DNA of 64,000 nucleotides, from positions 2,385,501 through 2,449,500 of the forward strand of contig NC_019684.1 in NCBI RefSeq assembly GCF_000316645.1, given 5' to 3'. This stretch comes from Nostoc sp. PCC 7524 (GTDB taxonomy: Bacteria > Cyanobacteriota > Cyanobacteriia > Cyanobacteriales > Nostocaceae). The notes below the pieces were generated by a model that was not told the origin of the DNA, ran no database searches, and was given only the letters and a program-made list of their open reading frames with translations. Positions 18,343 to 27,185 of the stretch are shown here, in pieces. The position numbers and the translations under genes are program-made. Positions within the stretch are counted from its first letter, which is position 1, and each line of letters opens with the position of its first letter.

Positions 18343-18990
18343 ATGGCAACTATTAATAATTTTTTTACATCTGGTGGCATAGTTATGTGGCCTCTGCTGG
18401 GATTTTCATTATTGGCAGTGGCACTAATTATCGAAAGATTAATCTTTTGGGTAAAAGTCACTGGTAAGCAAAACCGAGTGATACAAGAAGTCCTCAAACT
18501 TTATCGTCTAGATAATGTAGTTGGTGCTATAAATACATTGCAGCAAAATATAGATTTGCCCCTGGCGCGGGTTTTTCTAGCTGCCTTAGAATTAGATGAG
18601 CCAACACCAGAGGAATTTCGTCTGGCTCTAGAAAGTGAAGCACAAGCTGAAATTCCCCTACTCAAACGCTTTCAAAATATTTTTGACACAATTATAGGTT
18701 TAGCACCCCTTTTGGGGCTTTTGGGGACTGTTTTAGGATTAATTGTTGCCTTTGCCTCTCTGAATATTGGTGATGTGGGAGGTACAAAAACAGTTGGTGT
18801 TACCTCTGGAATTAGTGAGGCTTTAGTATCTACGGCATCAGGATTAGTGGTGGCGATATTTACACTTTTCTTTGCCAATACCTTCCGGGGACTATATCAA
18901 CGTCAGATTGCCAGGATTCAAGAGTATGGCGGACAGTTAGAATTACTCTACCGTCGGCGTTATGAAAGAGAAAGAAAAGATAAATCTTAA
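18343..18990 (+). CDS. MotA/TolQ/ExbB-family proton channel protein
   Basis: A 215-aa inner-membrane protein. TM1 is about residues 14-36 (VMWPLLGFSLLAVALIIERL). The conserved channel pair is near 115-140 (IIGLAPLLGLLGTVLGLIVAF) and 155-180 (GISEALVSTASGLVVAIFTLFFA). This matches ExbB/TolQ, which couple proton flow to TonB- or TolA-type energy transfer. The expected ExbD/TolR partner is not next to it; the following gene is an unrelated 68-aa protein. The C-terminus is strongly basic. The minisatellite lies about 80 bp upstream in its presumed promoter region. Confidence 0.87.
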   Translation: MATINNFFTSGGIVMWPLLGFSLLAVALIIERLIFWVKVTGKQNRVIQEVLKLYRLDNVVGAINTLQQNIDLPLARVFLAALELDEPTPEEFRLALESEAQAEIPLLKRFQNIFDTIIGLAPLLGLLGTVLGLIVAFASLNIGDVGGTKTVGVTSGISEALVSTASGLVVAIFTLFFANTFRGLYQRQIARIQEYGGQLELLYRRRYERERKDKS

Positions 18991-19068
18991 AATTAAGATA
19001 ATATTTGCTCTCTAGTTTCTATTTCTATTAAGATTCTAGGAGAATAAATTATTTTTTAGAGGATATCT

Positions 19069-19275
19069 ATGACTATCTGGGTAAATGAGCAAATTGATCC
19101 ATCCGGTATGATTCATGCTTGTATTGCTTGTTGTGATGAATCTCAAGCTAAGGATTGCCATGAGTCTTTTCAGCAGAATTTGACTGAGATCCAAAAGGCA
19201 TCAGGTTGGATAGCACGGTTACGCACAGTCGATACCTGGGATGAAGTACCCGTTAATGCTTTAAAACTAAATTAG
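19069..19275 (+). CDS. Small Cys-containing protein, unknown function
   Basis: A 68-aa protein preceded by AGAGGA at proper spacing. It contains HACIACCDESQAKDCHESF, with four Cys and two His within about 15 residues, which could bind a metal or form disulfides. The second half (SGWIARLRTVDTWDEVPVNAL) looks like a small conserved fold. I do not recognise the family. It is on the same strand as exbB with a 78-bp gap. Confidence 0.6.
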   Translation: MTIWVNEQIDPSGMIHACIACCDESQAKDCHESFQQNLTEIQKASGWIARLRTVDTWDEVPVNALKLN

Positions 19276-19527
19276 TTTGGTAATCTCAAATATTTGGTGG
19301 ATGGGCAGGTGGGGATAGGTTCTGATGGTGTGGAAGTTTGTCTTTTGAGGTTAGAAATATCAGTTCAGGTTAATAAATGATAAAAATCTGATTAAAACTT
19401 CACACTTCGCTGACAACAAATTTATAAAGGTCTGCTTTTTCCTAAAAATTTGATGTTTTTTTGATAGTAATAAGAGTTATTATCGATTCTAAAGAATAAA
19501 TTAAAGAGTTGCAGAATCTTAATCAAT
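19276..19527. other. Intergenic region without recognisable features
   Basis: About 250 bp of AT-rich sequence. No gene, hairpin or repeat stands out. Confidence 0.5.
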
Positions 19528-20109
19528 GTGGTGAACTATCCCAGAGTTTATGCTGCCGAACAAACTCGTCCCATTAATTTGGTTGGGAAAATGGGACAAG
19601 AAGTACAAATTTATATTCATGCTCCCAGTCAATATATCTGTGCCAACCGCGAACGGATATTACCAGATTGGCAACAGCAACCTTTATTTTGGGTGGTGAT
19701 TGTTTTACAGCGATCGCACTATCCCTTAGTCAAAAGTACCCCAGAAATCGAGCAAGAAAAACAAAACTTGCGGGAAAAGTTTATGAGGTTTGGCTGCGAT
19801 CTAGTATTTAGTTTACGCGATCGCGGTTATTTAGCCGACCTCATAGATCCCCGTACTGGTTATCCCCTGTTTTCTCGTCCTGGACAAATACCCCACAACG
19901 ACACAGCCGTTGTCAAAGCTTTATTGAACTACCCCATATTGAAAAATAAATGCTGTGTGTTAGTGCATCCTACCTGGGGTACAGCCGTTTATCCCAGTAT
20001 TTTTATCTCCACCGCACCACCCATAATTTTGGAATTAGCAATCAAAAGCATGGCATTGATGCACGGTTGGCAAGAAGTTGAACAGGAGGAATTAGTTAAC
20101 AGTCAATAG
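19528..20109 (+). CDS. MMADHC-like (methylmalonic aciduria and homocystinuria type D) protein
   Basis: A 193-aa protein resembling the cobalamin-trafficking protein MMADHC, which is also found in cyanobacteria. Supporting segments are FSLRDRGYLADLIDPRTGYP near residue 95, PHNDTAVVKALLNYPI near 123 and VLVHPTWGTAVYPSIFIST near 145. In animals the protein hands cobalamin to its target enzymes; the bacterial role is not established. The start is one of two consecutive GTG codons (19528 or 19531). No vitamin B12 gene is adjacent. Confidence 0.65.
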   Translation: MVNYPRVYAAEQTRPINLVGKMGQEVQIYIHAPSQYICANRERILPDWQQQPLFWVVIVLQRSHYPLVKSTPEIEQEKQNLREKFMRFGCDLVFSLRDRGYLADLIDPRTGYPLFSRPGQIPHNDTAVVKALLNYPILKNKCCVLVHPTWGTAVYPSIFISTAPPIILELAIKSMALMHGWQEVEQEELVNSQ

Positions 20110-20140
20110 TTACTCTGGTAGTCAGCTTTGATTTATTACA

Positions 20141-20190
20141 GGTGATAGGTGACAGGTGACAGGTGATAGGTGACAGGTGACAGGTGACAG
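20141..20190. repeat. Heptad array, GGTGACA/GGTGATA units
   Basis: About seven units. A separate ATCTGCGTCC repeat of about 2.5 units follows at 20218-20246. The same heptad family recurs at 21341-21390 and, inverted, at 25441-25528. Confidence 0.92.
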
Positions 20191-20329
20191 TGAAGAAAGA
20201 TCATCAGGTACAAATTTATCTGCGTCCATCTGCGTCCATCTGCGTTTAATTCTGACTGTACCTGACTAGAATGGGAATTGCTATATTGTGGGATTACCCT
20301 CATCGGCAACCCAGACTGTATTTTTAAAC

Positions 20330-21325
20330 ATGGAAGTTCAGACAGTCGAACAGTCTCATCATGCTGCTATTTATTTTCCCCTGATGAATGGCAGATATGA
20401 AGTGAAGCCAGGGATGATACCTTTTGGTTATGACTTGGGTAACACTCAGGCTGATCAGCAGGTATTTCAAATTGATGATAATTTTACCAACTATCGTCAA
20501 GCTAAACTTTTCGCCCGTGCAGAGCGGTTGAGTAAATATTACCAAACTTGTAATTATTCTCAGGCTGTGGCAGGTGCGATCGCTCGTTTAATTATTCATC
20601 GTCTCACCCAAGAACACCCGCAATACTTTGACTGTCAAAAGATAGCCAATACTCTACAATTTTATAGTCGCCTGACACAAGAAACTCTTTATTTAGATGC
20701 AGACTGGCAATTACAACAAGTTAATAGCACCGTTATTCCAACTTACGCCTCAACCCTGGATGCTTTAGCAGCACAGGTACAAGAAGACTTAACCGTAATT
20801 TGTCGCCGTGCTGATGGTAGTAACTGGCTAAGTGCAGTGCATTTGTGCTTTCCTAACCATTGGGCAGCTGAAGAAAAAATTGGTAAAGACTTTGCTGTCA
20901 TCCATGCGCCCGTAGCTGGGATGGAAAAAATCAATCGTCGAGCCGATGCGATCGTCAATACAATGATTGTGCGAGAACCGATGGTACGCTTTGCTTGGGG
21001 ATTGAGTACCGACACCCGCCTCAACCATCATCCCGAAGCACCACCTGGGGTATCAGTCAGTGATTGGCAAGGCAGAAAATTTGATCCGCAACATCCTAGA
21101 CTCTACCTGAGAATTGAACGCCAAGTCATTTGGGGTTTACCAGAGTATGAAACGGCTCTATTTACTATTCGGACTTACTTTCGTGACTGTACTTTAATTA
21201 AACAAGATTCAGTTTTACAGTCTAAGTTGTATGCTGCTCTTGAGTCTATGACACCAGATTCATTGGTGTATAAAGGTTTGGCAGAGAGCAAAATCAGTAT
21301 TTTGCAATGGCTGGATGAAGTTTGA
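20330..21325 (+). CDS. DUF3445 protein (heme-dependent oxidative N-demethylase-like family)
   Basis: 331 aa from ATG 20330; an upstream GTG at 20288 would add 14 residues. Segments typical of DUF3445 are YEVKPGMIPFGYDL near the N-terminus, CRRADGSNWLSAVHLCFPNHW in the middle, AVIHAPVAGMEKIN, and LYLRIERQVIWGLPEYETALFTIRTY towards the end. Characterised relatives are heme proteins linked to oxidative N-demethylation of small amines, but the substrate here is unknown. It is followed 140 bp downstream by an EgtD-like N-methyltransferase on the same strand. Confidence 0.75.
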   Translation: MEVQTVEQSHHAAIYFPLMNGRYEVKPGMIPFGYDLGNTQADQQVFQIDDNFTNYRQAKLFARAERLSKYYQTCNYSQAVAGAIARLIIHRLTQEHPQYFDCQKIANTLQFYSRLTQETLYLDADWQLQQVNSTVIPTYASTLDALAAQVQEDLTVICRRADGSNWLSAVHLCFPNHWAAEEKIGKDFAVIHAPVAGMEKINRRADAIVNTMIVREPMVRFAWGLSTDTRLNHHPEAPPGVSVSDWQGRKFDPQHPRLYLRIERQVIWGLPEYETALFTIRTYFRDCTLIKQDSVLQSKLYAALESMTPDSLVYKGLAESKISILQWLDEV

Positions 21326-21340
21326 AGGAGGTAGGAGTTA

Positions 21341-21390
21341 GGTGACAGGTGACAGGTTATAGGTGACAGGTGACAGGTGACAGGTGACAG
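21341..21390. repeat. Heptad array, GGTGACA units
   Basis: About seven units just after the DUF3445 stop codon, in the gap before the methyltransferase gene. Confidence 0.92.
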
Positions 21391-21464
21391 CTAAAAGGTG
21401 TTGCTGTAGGTTGTGAATCTGTATACTTAATTTTGATGTAATTTTTCCGCACAAAACCAGAACA

Positions 21465-22520
21465 ATGGCTCAAGATTTTCCTAGCAGTTCACAACTTTCT
21501 GCAAATATTTCTACTTCTATCACTCGCACAGCCAAGCCAAGTTCTGAGTTTTACGCTCTTTTTTCTGAAGCAGAAGTTTTAGAAATAATTCATGCCTTAG
21601 AAGTCAGACGAGAAATTCCTTTAAAGTATTCTTACAAAGGGAGAGGCGCAAAAATTTGGGATAATTTTTATCTAAAATATATTATTCCTAGATGGTATCG
21701 AGCCTCAAATGTAGAAATTGATTTATTAAAGAATAATTTTGCCTATCTTAATGGTAATTATCAAAAATGTCAGAAACTCAATATTATTGATGTAGGTGCA
21801 GGAAATTCTTATCCTGTGAAGGAATTTGTTTCGAGATTGAAGAAATTAAATAGAATTAACAAGTATGTTGCCTTGGATGTGAGTGAGGAATTATTAAAGG
21901 TCTCCAGAAGGAATTTCCAAAGTTGGTTTCCATCAATTGAGTTTATCAGTCAAGCAATTGATATAGAAAATAATTGTATTCCTCAAGATTTGATATTTAA
22001 TCAACCTGATAGTGAAAATATTAATACAGCTAATATATTTTTACACTTAGGAGTGACAATTGGTAATCATCGAGATAGAGCCAAAGTATTCAAAAATCTG
22101 CACGATAGCATGGGCAAGAATGATTTTTTAGTGTTTACTAATGAAATTGGCTCAAACTCAGCATGGGATGGAAAAGTTAGAGGTGGTTGTGATTATCATG
22201 CTGGCAATATATATCAATGGGTGACAAACAATCTAGGAATAAAATATGGAGATTGTGAACTGGTAAGAAAGTATGATTCAACCACAGATAGTGTAGTGGC
22301 TAATATAAAACTTCTTCAGGATTATACGTTTAATTTTACTTGTCAAGAGATAGATAAGAATTTTGCCCTCTCTGAAGGTGAAGAGATCACAATTTGGCGA
22401 CATCATAAGCATCACATACCTGAGCTTATGCAAGAACTAGAACAAGCAGGACTAAAACTTGTCCACCATACTACTAATAAATACCAATCACATATTATGG
22501 TTATTTGCCAAAGAATATAG
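21465..22520 (+). CDS. EgtD-like (histidine N-alpha-methyltransferase family) SAM methyltransferase
   Basis: 351 aa. The SAM-binding motif I is LNIIDVGAGNSYPVKEF near residue 107, motif II is NKYVALDVSEELLK, and a later acidic strand is ANIFLHLGVTIGN. The last ~150 residues (DFLVFTNEIGS, FALSEGEEITIWRHHKH) fit the PF10017 family that trimethylates histidine in ergothioneine synthesis. No EgtB sulfoxide synthase is nearby, so the substrate may be another amino acid or amine. It is more AT-rich than its neighbours, which could indicate transfer. Confidence 0.72.
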   Translation: MAQDFPSSSQLSANISTSITRTAKPSSEFYALFSEAEVLEIIHALEVRREIPLKYSYKGRGAKIWDNFYLKYIIPRWYRASNVEIDLLKNNFAYLNGNYQKCQKLNIIDVGAGNSYPVKEFVSRLKKLNRINKYVALDVSEELLKVSRRNFQSWFPSIEFISQAIDIENNCIPQDLIFNQPDSENINTANIFLHLGVTIGNHRDRAKVFKNLHDSMGKNDFLVFTNEIGSNSAWDGKVRGGCDYHAGNIYQWVTNNLGIKYGDCELVRKYDSTTDSVVANIKLLQDYTFNFTCQEIDKNFALSEGEEITIWRHHKHHIPELMQELEQAGLKLVHHTTNKYQSHIMVICQRI

Positions 22521-22589
22521 GGCATTGGAGTAAAATCTCCCCTGCTCCCCTGCTCCTCTGCTCCCCTGCCCCTCTGCTGCCTTAATGAT

Positions 22590-22735
22590 CTGACTTTTCA
22601 CGTCATGTGGAAAAGTCAACGCCAAACCTAACCCCCCAGCCCCCTTCCCTACCAGGGAAGGGGGAGCAATCAAAGCCTCTCTCCTTGCAGGGGAGAGGTT
22701 TGGAGAGGGGTTTTCTAGATACCGTGAAAAGTCAG
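22590..22735. mobile_element. MITE with perfect 13-bp terminal repeats and 9-bp target duplication
   Basis: CTGACTTTTCACG (22590-22602) and its exact inverse complement (22723-22735) bound a 146-bp element. CTTAATGAT is present immediately outside both ends (22581-22589 and 22736-22744), a perfect 9-bp target duplication. The interior contains CCCTTCCCT..AGGGAAGGG and CTCTCC..GGAGAG type palindromes and no coding sequence. A CTCCCCTG heptad array (22535-22572) sits on its left. Confidence 0.9.
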
Positions 22736-22750
22736 CTTAATGATCAGTCT

Positions 22751-23815
22751 TTAACTATGTTTAGGTTTACGCAAATTCTGAGAATTAATCGGGCCGAGAA
22801 TTTGATTGAGGCTGCGGAGTTGTTCAGCCGTACCCATACAAATGAGGGTATCGCCTGGATTTAACACAGTATCACCAGTAGGGCCACCGATGAGAGTACC
22901 ATCAAGGCGACGAATGGCTAGAACTAACGCCCCAGATTGCGATCGCAATTTAGCTCTTTGCAAAGTCTGCCCCACAAAGGGACAAAAGGCTGGATCTAGT
23001 AAAAATTCTTCCATATATAACTGACGATCAGCACCGGTGAGAATCCCATCTACAAAGTCTAAAACTTGCGGTCTGAGAGCGGCTGCTGCCATGCGCTTAC
23101 CACCAGTAATATAGGGTGAAATTACGGCATCTGCTCCGCCACGCTGTAGCTTTTGTAACGCTTCTTCTGTACTTGCCCGTGCGATCGCGCGAATACGGGG
23201 ATTTAAAGTTTTCGCTGATAAAACAGTATATAAATTTTCGGCATCGGAGGGGAGAGCAGCCACTAAACAAATTGCCCGCTCAATACCCACTTGCAGTAAT
23301 GTGTCATCCAAAGTAGCATCACCTTGAAATGCCATATAACCCTCAGCTTGCGCCCTTTCCACAGATTCCACCACAGAATCAATCACCACAAACGGCACAC
23401 CTTCTGCCCGAAATTCCTTAGCAATTTGGCGACCAGTGCGACTAAATCCACAGATGATATAGTGTTGTGATAGTGATTCCATTAACCGCCTCTGTTGCCG
23501 TAGCCGAATGCCTTGTTGAAAGTAGCCTTGAATGATGGCTTCGGTAAATCTGTTGACAATGTAACCGATATTGACTACACCCAACACAATTAGGGCAATG
23601 GTAAACAACCTACCTCGGCTACCGAGGGGGTTAGTCTCACCATATCCTACAGTGGCTAAGGTAATCACAGTCATGTAAGCGGCATCTTCCCATGACCAAC
23701 CTTCGACAAAGCGATACCACAAAGTACCAATTAATAGTACACCGCCCAGAGCGATCGCTCCAGCCATTAACTCTTTTTGAATGCGTTGGTATTTTTGCTC
23801 AAGAGTTGAATACAA
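22751..23815 (-). CDS. Two-TM potassium channel with RCK (TrkA-N/TrkA-C) domains
   Basis: A 354-aa channel subunit. TM1 is about residues 17-35, the pore helix and selectivity filter TVGYGE are at 55-60, and TM2 is about 68-90 (RLFTIALIVLGVVNIGYIV). A Rossmann RCK domain begins at HYIICGFSRTGRQIA near 117, and a TrkA-C region follows in the last ~80 residues. This is the MthK-like layout of ligand-gated K+ channels. The likely start is TTG 23815; the next Met (residue 17) lies at the edge of TM1. The stop is 6 bp from the target duplication of the MITE downstream. Confidence 0.87.
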   Translation of the reverse strand: MYSTLEQKYQRIQKELMAGAIALGGVLLIGTLWYRFVEGWSWEDAAYMTVITLATVGYGETNPLGSRGRLFTIALIVLGVVNIGYIVNRFTEAIIQGYFQQGIRLRQQRRLMESLSQHYIICGFSRTGRQIAKEFRAEGVPFVVIDSVVESVERAQAEGYMAFQGDATLDDTLLQVGIERAICLVAALPSDAENLYTVLSAKTLNPRIRAIARASTEEALQKLQRGGADAVISPYITGGKRMAAAALRPQVLDFVDGILTGADRQLYMEEFLLDPAFCPFVGQTLQRAKLRSQSGALVLAIRRLDGTLIGGPTGDTVLNPGDTLICMGTAEQLRSLNQILGPINSQNLRKPKHS

Positions 23816-23963
23816 AGTTATTTTTCACCACTGCCACAGGTTTAAGAATATATAATGTTAGACCCAAGCGAAAATTAGATGTCGTAAATCCCAAGTTATT
23901 TTGAAGAATTTCTAGGAAACTAGATAGTAAGTATACGATTAAACATTTTTAGGAGGAGAGGTA

Positions 23964-25247
23964 GTGAGCCTACAAACTCTATTTGAGCAAGCCACGAATC
24001 CCCCAGAGTCAGGTGCTGTTGCATCTACCCCCTTTAGTGCAGATAGCTTTGACGCAGCTGTCATGTCTACCTACGCTCGGTTTCCCATCGCCTTAGAACG
24101 GGGTGCTGGATGCCGAGTTTGGGACACTCAGGGTAAAGAATACCTAGACTTTGTAGCTGGAATTGCCACTTGCACACTAGGACACGCTCACCCAGCAATG
24201 GTAGAGGCGGTGACACGCCAAATCCAAAAGCTACACCATGTTTCTAATTTGTACTACATTCCCGAACAAGGGGAATTAGCTAATTGGATTATTCAACATT
24301 CTTGTGCCGATCGCGTATTTTTCTGTAACTCTGGCGCGGAAGCCAATGAAGCTGCCATCAAACTAGCCAGAAAATATGCCCATACAGTTCTAGACATTGA
24401 CAACCCAATTATCTTAACAGCCAACGCCAGTTTCCACGGGCGGACTTTGGCGACAATTACCGCCACCGGACAACCAAAGTATCAAAAATACTTTGATCCC
24501 CTAGTCCCCGGATTCCACTATGTACCATACAACGATATCGGTGCAGTGGAAACAGCTGTCACCGAGTTAGACGAAGGAGATTACCGGGTTGCGGCTATTC
24601 TGTTAGAACCATTGCAGGGAGAAGGTGGAGTCCGTCCCGGAGATGTAGAATATTTCCAAAAAGTGCGGCAAATCTGCGACGATATCGGCATTTTGTTGAT
24701 GTTTGACGAAGTGCAAGTTGGTATGGGACGCAGTGGTAAACTTTGGGGTTATGAACATCTAGGTGTAGAACCAGATATTTTCACCTCTGCCAAAGGATTG
24801 GGTGGTGGTATCCCCATTGGGGCGATGATGAGTAAAAAGTTATGTGATGTTTTCCAACCAGGGGAACACGCTAGTACCTTTGGGGGTAATCCCTTTGTGT
24901 GTGGCGTGGCGTTGAGTGTTTGCCAAACTTTGGAAAAAGAGAATATTTTGCAGAATGTGCAAGATAGAGGCGAACAGTTACGAGCTGGATTACAGGCGAT
25001 CGCAGCTAAGTATCCCCATCATATAACTGAAGTGCGTGGTTGGGGTTTAATTAACGGTATGGAGTTACAAGCAGACATCCAGCTAAATGCTGCTGATATT
25101 GTCAAAGCTGCCATGAATGAGGGCTTATTGCTTGTACCAGCCGGGCCAAAAGTCGTCCGGTTTGTACCACCGTTGATTGTCACAGAGACAGAGGTAAATC
25201 TAGCTTTACAAGCTGTAGAGAAAGCCTTAGCCACTGTGACGGCGTAA
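23964..25247 (+). CDS. argD: Acetylornithine aminotransferase
   Basis: A 427-aa class III PLP aminotransferase of arginine biosynthesis, converting N-acetylglutamate semialdehyde to N-acetylornithine. Recognisable segments are YLDFVAGIATCTLGHAHP, FFCNSGAEANEAAIKLARKY, SFHGRT, LLMFDEVQVGMGR and the PLP lysine near residue 277 in TSAKGLGGG. HASTFGGNPFVC completes the site. The N-terminus is ~30 residues longer than in enterobacteria. The GTG start at 23964 follows AGGAGGAGAGG, an excellent ribosome-binding site. Confidence 0.9.
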   Translation: MSLQTLFEQATNPPESGAVASTPFSADSFDAAVMSTYARFPIALERGAGCRVWDTQGKEYLDFVAGIATCTLGHAHPAMVEAVTRQIQKLHHVSNLYYIPEQGELANWIIQHSCADRVFFCNSGAEANEAAIKLARKYAHTVLDIDNPIILTANASFHGRTLATITATGQPKYQKYFDPLVPGFHYVPYNDIGAVETAVTELDEGDYRVAAILLEPLQGEGGVRPGDVEYFQKVRQICDDIGILLMFDEVQVGMGRSGKLWGYEHLGVEPDIFTSAKGLGGGIPIGAMMSKKLCDVFQPGEHASTFGGNPFVCGVALSVCQTLEKENILQNVQDRGEQLRAGLQAIAAKYPHHITEVRGWGLINGMELQADIQLNAADIVKAAMNEGLLLVPAGPKVVRFVPPLIVTETEVNLALQAVEKALATVTA

Positions 25248-25286
25248 GGGAACACCAAAAAATAAATTATTCCCAATTGACGGTTA

Positions 25287-25351
25287 GTAGGGTGCGTCAG
25301 GATGAATAATTTCTTGGTACAGCTAGGTTTTCTCCCACTGACGCACCCTAC
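25287..25351. repeat. 65-bp palindromic element, copy 1
   Basis: Ends are GTAGGGTGCGTCAG and its inverse complement. The core contains GAATAATTTCTTGG and ACAGCTAGG. Copies 2 and 3 are at 28366-28429 (inverted) and 52865-52929. Confidence 0.9.
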
Positions 25352-25440
25352 ATCATAAATTATCGCCGATCTATAGCAGTCATCATATAGATTAGGACAT
25401 AAAGTAATCATAAAATCGTTACAATAAGAGGCTTTGGAGT

Positions 25441-25528
25441 CTGTCACCTGTCACCTGTCACCTGTCATCTGTCACCTGTCACCTGTCACCTGCCACCTGT
25501 CCCCTGTCCCCTGTCACCTGTCCCCTGC
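25441..25528. repeat. Heptad array, TGTCACC/TGTCCCC units
   Basis: About twelve units, the inverse complement of the GGTGACA family. The right end overlaps the 3' end of the Uma2 gene, which takes its stop codon and last residues from it. Confidence 0.93.
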
Positions 25529-26221
25529 TATTTTACTAGAAAGATTTTCGACAAAACTCTGATGTTCTGCACTTGCTAAACCTTGCTGCAAAACTTCTAA
25601 TACTTTAGCTAAATTTCCTGCCAACAAAGCCGATTTTTCCAACCATAAACCTGGGAATATTTGAGAACAAATCACACCATCAGCATTAGGCTGAAGCTGA
25701 ATATATTCGCCTTGATGTAACTTAAACCAATCAAATTCACCGTCATAAACTCGCCACACCAAATATTCCTGCACCTGATTGCGACGGTATACTTTTAACT
25801 TGTCGTGCAAATCGAGAGAAACACTACTAGCTGCAACTTCCACAATTAACTCTGGCGCACCTTCAATATAATCATCCTCGCTGACACGAGTTTGTCCTCC
25901 ATTGGCAATTCTCAAGCAAGCATCTGGTTGAGGTTCATTATCTGCATCTAGGCGGACAGTGGAATTATCAGCCAGTCTCACACCAGGTGTAGCCACTTTG
26001 TACAGCCCCAACCAAAGAATAATATCAGCATGGGGTTCACCGTGACCTGTAACTCTTAACGGAGATGCCATATACACAATTCCTTCAATCAGTTCCGCTT
26101 TTTTCACTTCGGGCATAGCATGATAACGCCGCTCAAATTCAGGGCGGGTGAGTTTGTCACCATTTTCCAAAGGTGGCAGAGTTGAGATAGGAGTAATAAT
26201 TGCACTAGGACGTGTCATCAT
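25514..26221 (-). CDS. Uma2-family (DUF820) putative endonuclease
   Basis: A 235-aa protein of the PD-(D/E)xK-like family that is greatly expanded in cyanobacteria. Core segments are LTRPEFERRYHAMPEVKKAE, MASPLRVTGHGEPHADI, PQPDACLRI (the acidic PD), APELIVEVAASS (the ExV element) and DKLKVYRRNQVQEYLVW (catalytic Lys region). Cellular role and substrate are unknown. The last four or five residues (AGDR) and the TGA at 25514-25516 are encoded by the heptad array, suggesting that the array replaced the original 3' end. The gene for TsaB lies 36 bp upstream on the same strand. Confidence 0.82.
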   Translation of the reverse strand: MMTRPSAIITPISTLPPLENGDKLTRPEFERRYHAMPEVKKAELIEGIVYMASPLRVTGHGEPHADIILWLGLYKVATPGVRLADNSTVRLDADNEPQPDACLRIANGGQTRVSEDDYIEGAPELIVEVAASSVSLDLHDKLKVYRRNQVQEYLVWRVYDGEFDWFKLHQGEYIQLQPNADGVICSQIFPGLWLEKSALLAGNLAKVLEVLQQGLASAEHQSFVENLSSKIAGDR

Positions 26222-26257
26222 AGTCTGAACCCCAGCAATTTAACGATTAATCTCATT

Positions 26258-26914
26258 TTAAATTTCTACTGGATGCTGCCCATAATAAGGTAAAGCCTCT
26301 GACCAATGGGGACGCTTGCCTAATTGCCATTCCAGATAAGCTAGTTCTAAGATACTTGTCACCGTTGCAGCTAACCCAGATTTAGCTTCCACTAGATGAT
26401 AATCAGTTTTCTGGTTAGCTAAAGTCTGCTGCCATGCTTCTGGCGTAAATACAGTATCAGGTAATAAAGTGATTAATTCGGTATTATTAGGAGCAGGTTG
26501 ATAAATAGCCCCAAACACCTGTCCTCGTTGCGCTGGCATTTCCACAGCAATAGTCTTTTTCTGTTCTCCTGCATCTGTTGCTAACCAAGCGACTGCGGCT
26601 AATGTAGAAATCCCAAATACAGGAATGTTTAACTGCTGTCCTAAAGTCCGTGCCAAAACCACACCAATCCTAGTGCCAGTAAAACCTCCAGGCCCTTTGG
26701 CAACAGCAATAAAAGCCAAGTCTGCCCAAGTTTGTGGCTGGATAAATTCAATTAAATATTGGTGGATATAGCTGGATAAATCACGCCCTAAATTCCAAAC
26801 ATTAGACCGAGTATCACCTGCAAAGTTACTCATTGCCAAACCCAATTCCGGGGTTGTAGTATGCAGTGATAAAGCGTATTTATTTGGTGTGATATGTTCT
26901 AATTGTGTCGCCAA
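26258..26914 (-). CDS. tsaB: tRNA threonylcarbamoyladenosine biosynthesis protein TsaB
   Basis: A 218-aa inactive homologue of TsaD that supports synthesis of the t6A37 modification on ANN-decoding tRNAs. Key segments are YALSLHTTTPELGLAMSN (N-terminal ASKHA phosphate loop) and AVAKGPGGFTGTRIGVVLART (typical TsaB motif), followed by GISTLAAVA. The start is probably TTG 26914; no ATG lies upstream of the conserved LHTTTPE. The C-terminal ~20 residues (RPHWSEALPYYGQHPVEI) are typical for the cyanobacterial form. Confidence 0.87.
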   Translation of the reverse strand: MATQLEHITPNKYALSLHTTTPELGLAMSNFAGDTRSNVWNLGRDLSSYIHQYLIEFIQPQTWADLAFIAVAKGPGGFTGTRIGVVLARTLGQQLNIPVFGISTLAAVAWLATDAGEQKKTIAVEMPAQRGQVFGAIYQPAPNNTELITLLPDTVFTPEAWQQTLANQKTDYHLVEAKSGLAATVTSILELAYLEWQLGKRPHWSEALPYYGQHPVEI

Positions 26915-27185
26915 GGTAAATGAAAATCTTGAGTATTTAAGTTGACATAATTAATTTATTGAACCACATATTGACACTTTCACCATCACACCTGTAGTTA
27001 GTAGCGACTGTCTTAAAAGTCAAGCGATCGGGAGCAAAAATAATGAAGCAGAGGAAGTAAAGAAAAAAGGATTAAGAGGAAAAAATAGCAGATCAAAGTG
27101 AGCCAGTCATGCTGCGCTCGGTAAATAGAGAAGTCAAAGCACGACAAGCAGGCGTGAAAATCCAGGTATAAAAAGAGGCTCTCAA
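26915..27185. other. Non-coding flank between tsaB and the IS110 element
   Basis: This contains the upstream region of tsaB and presumably the right end of the IS110-family element. No terminal inverted repeat is visible, as expected for IS110. Confidence 0.4.

Noticed and set aside
18017..18349. Open frames on both strands with 14-residue repeats
   Set aside because: They arise from the 42-bp period of the minisatellite, which is divisible by three.
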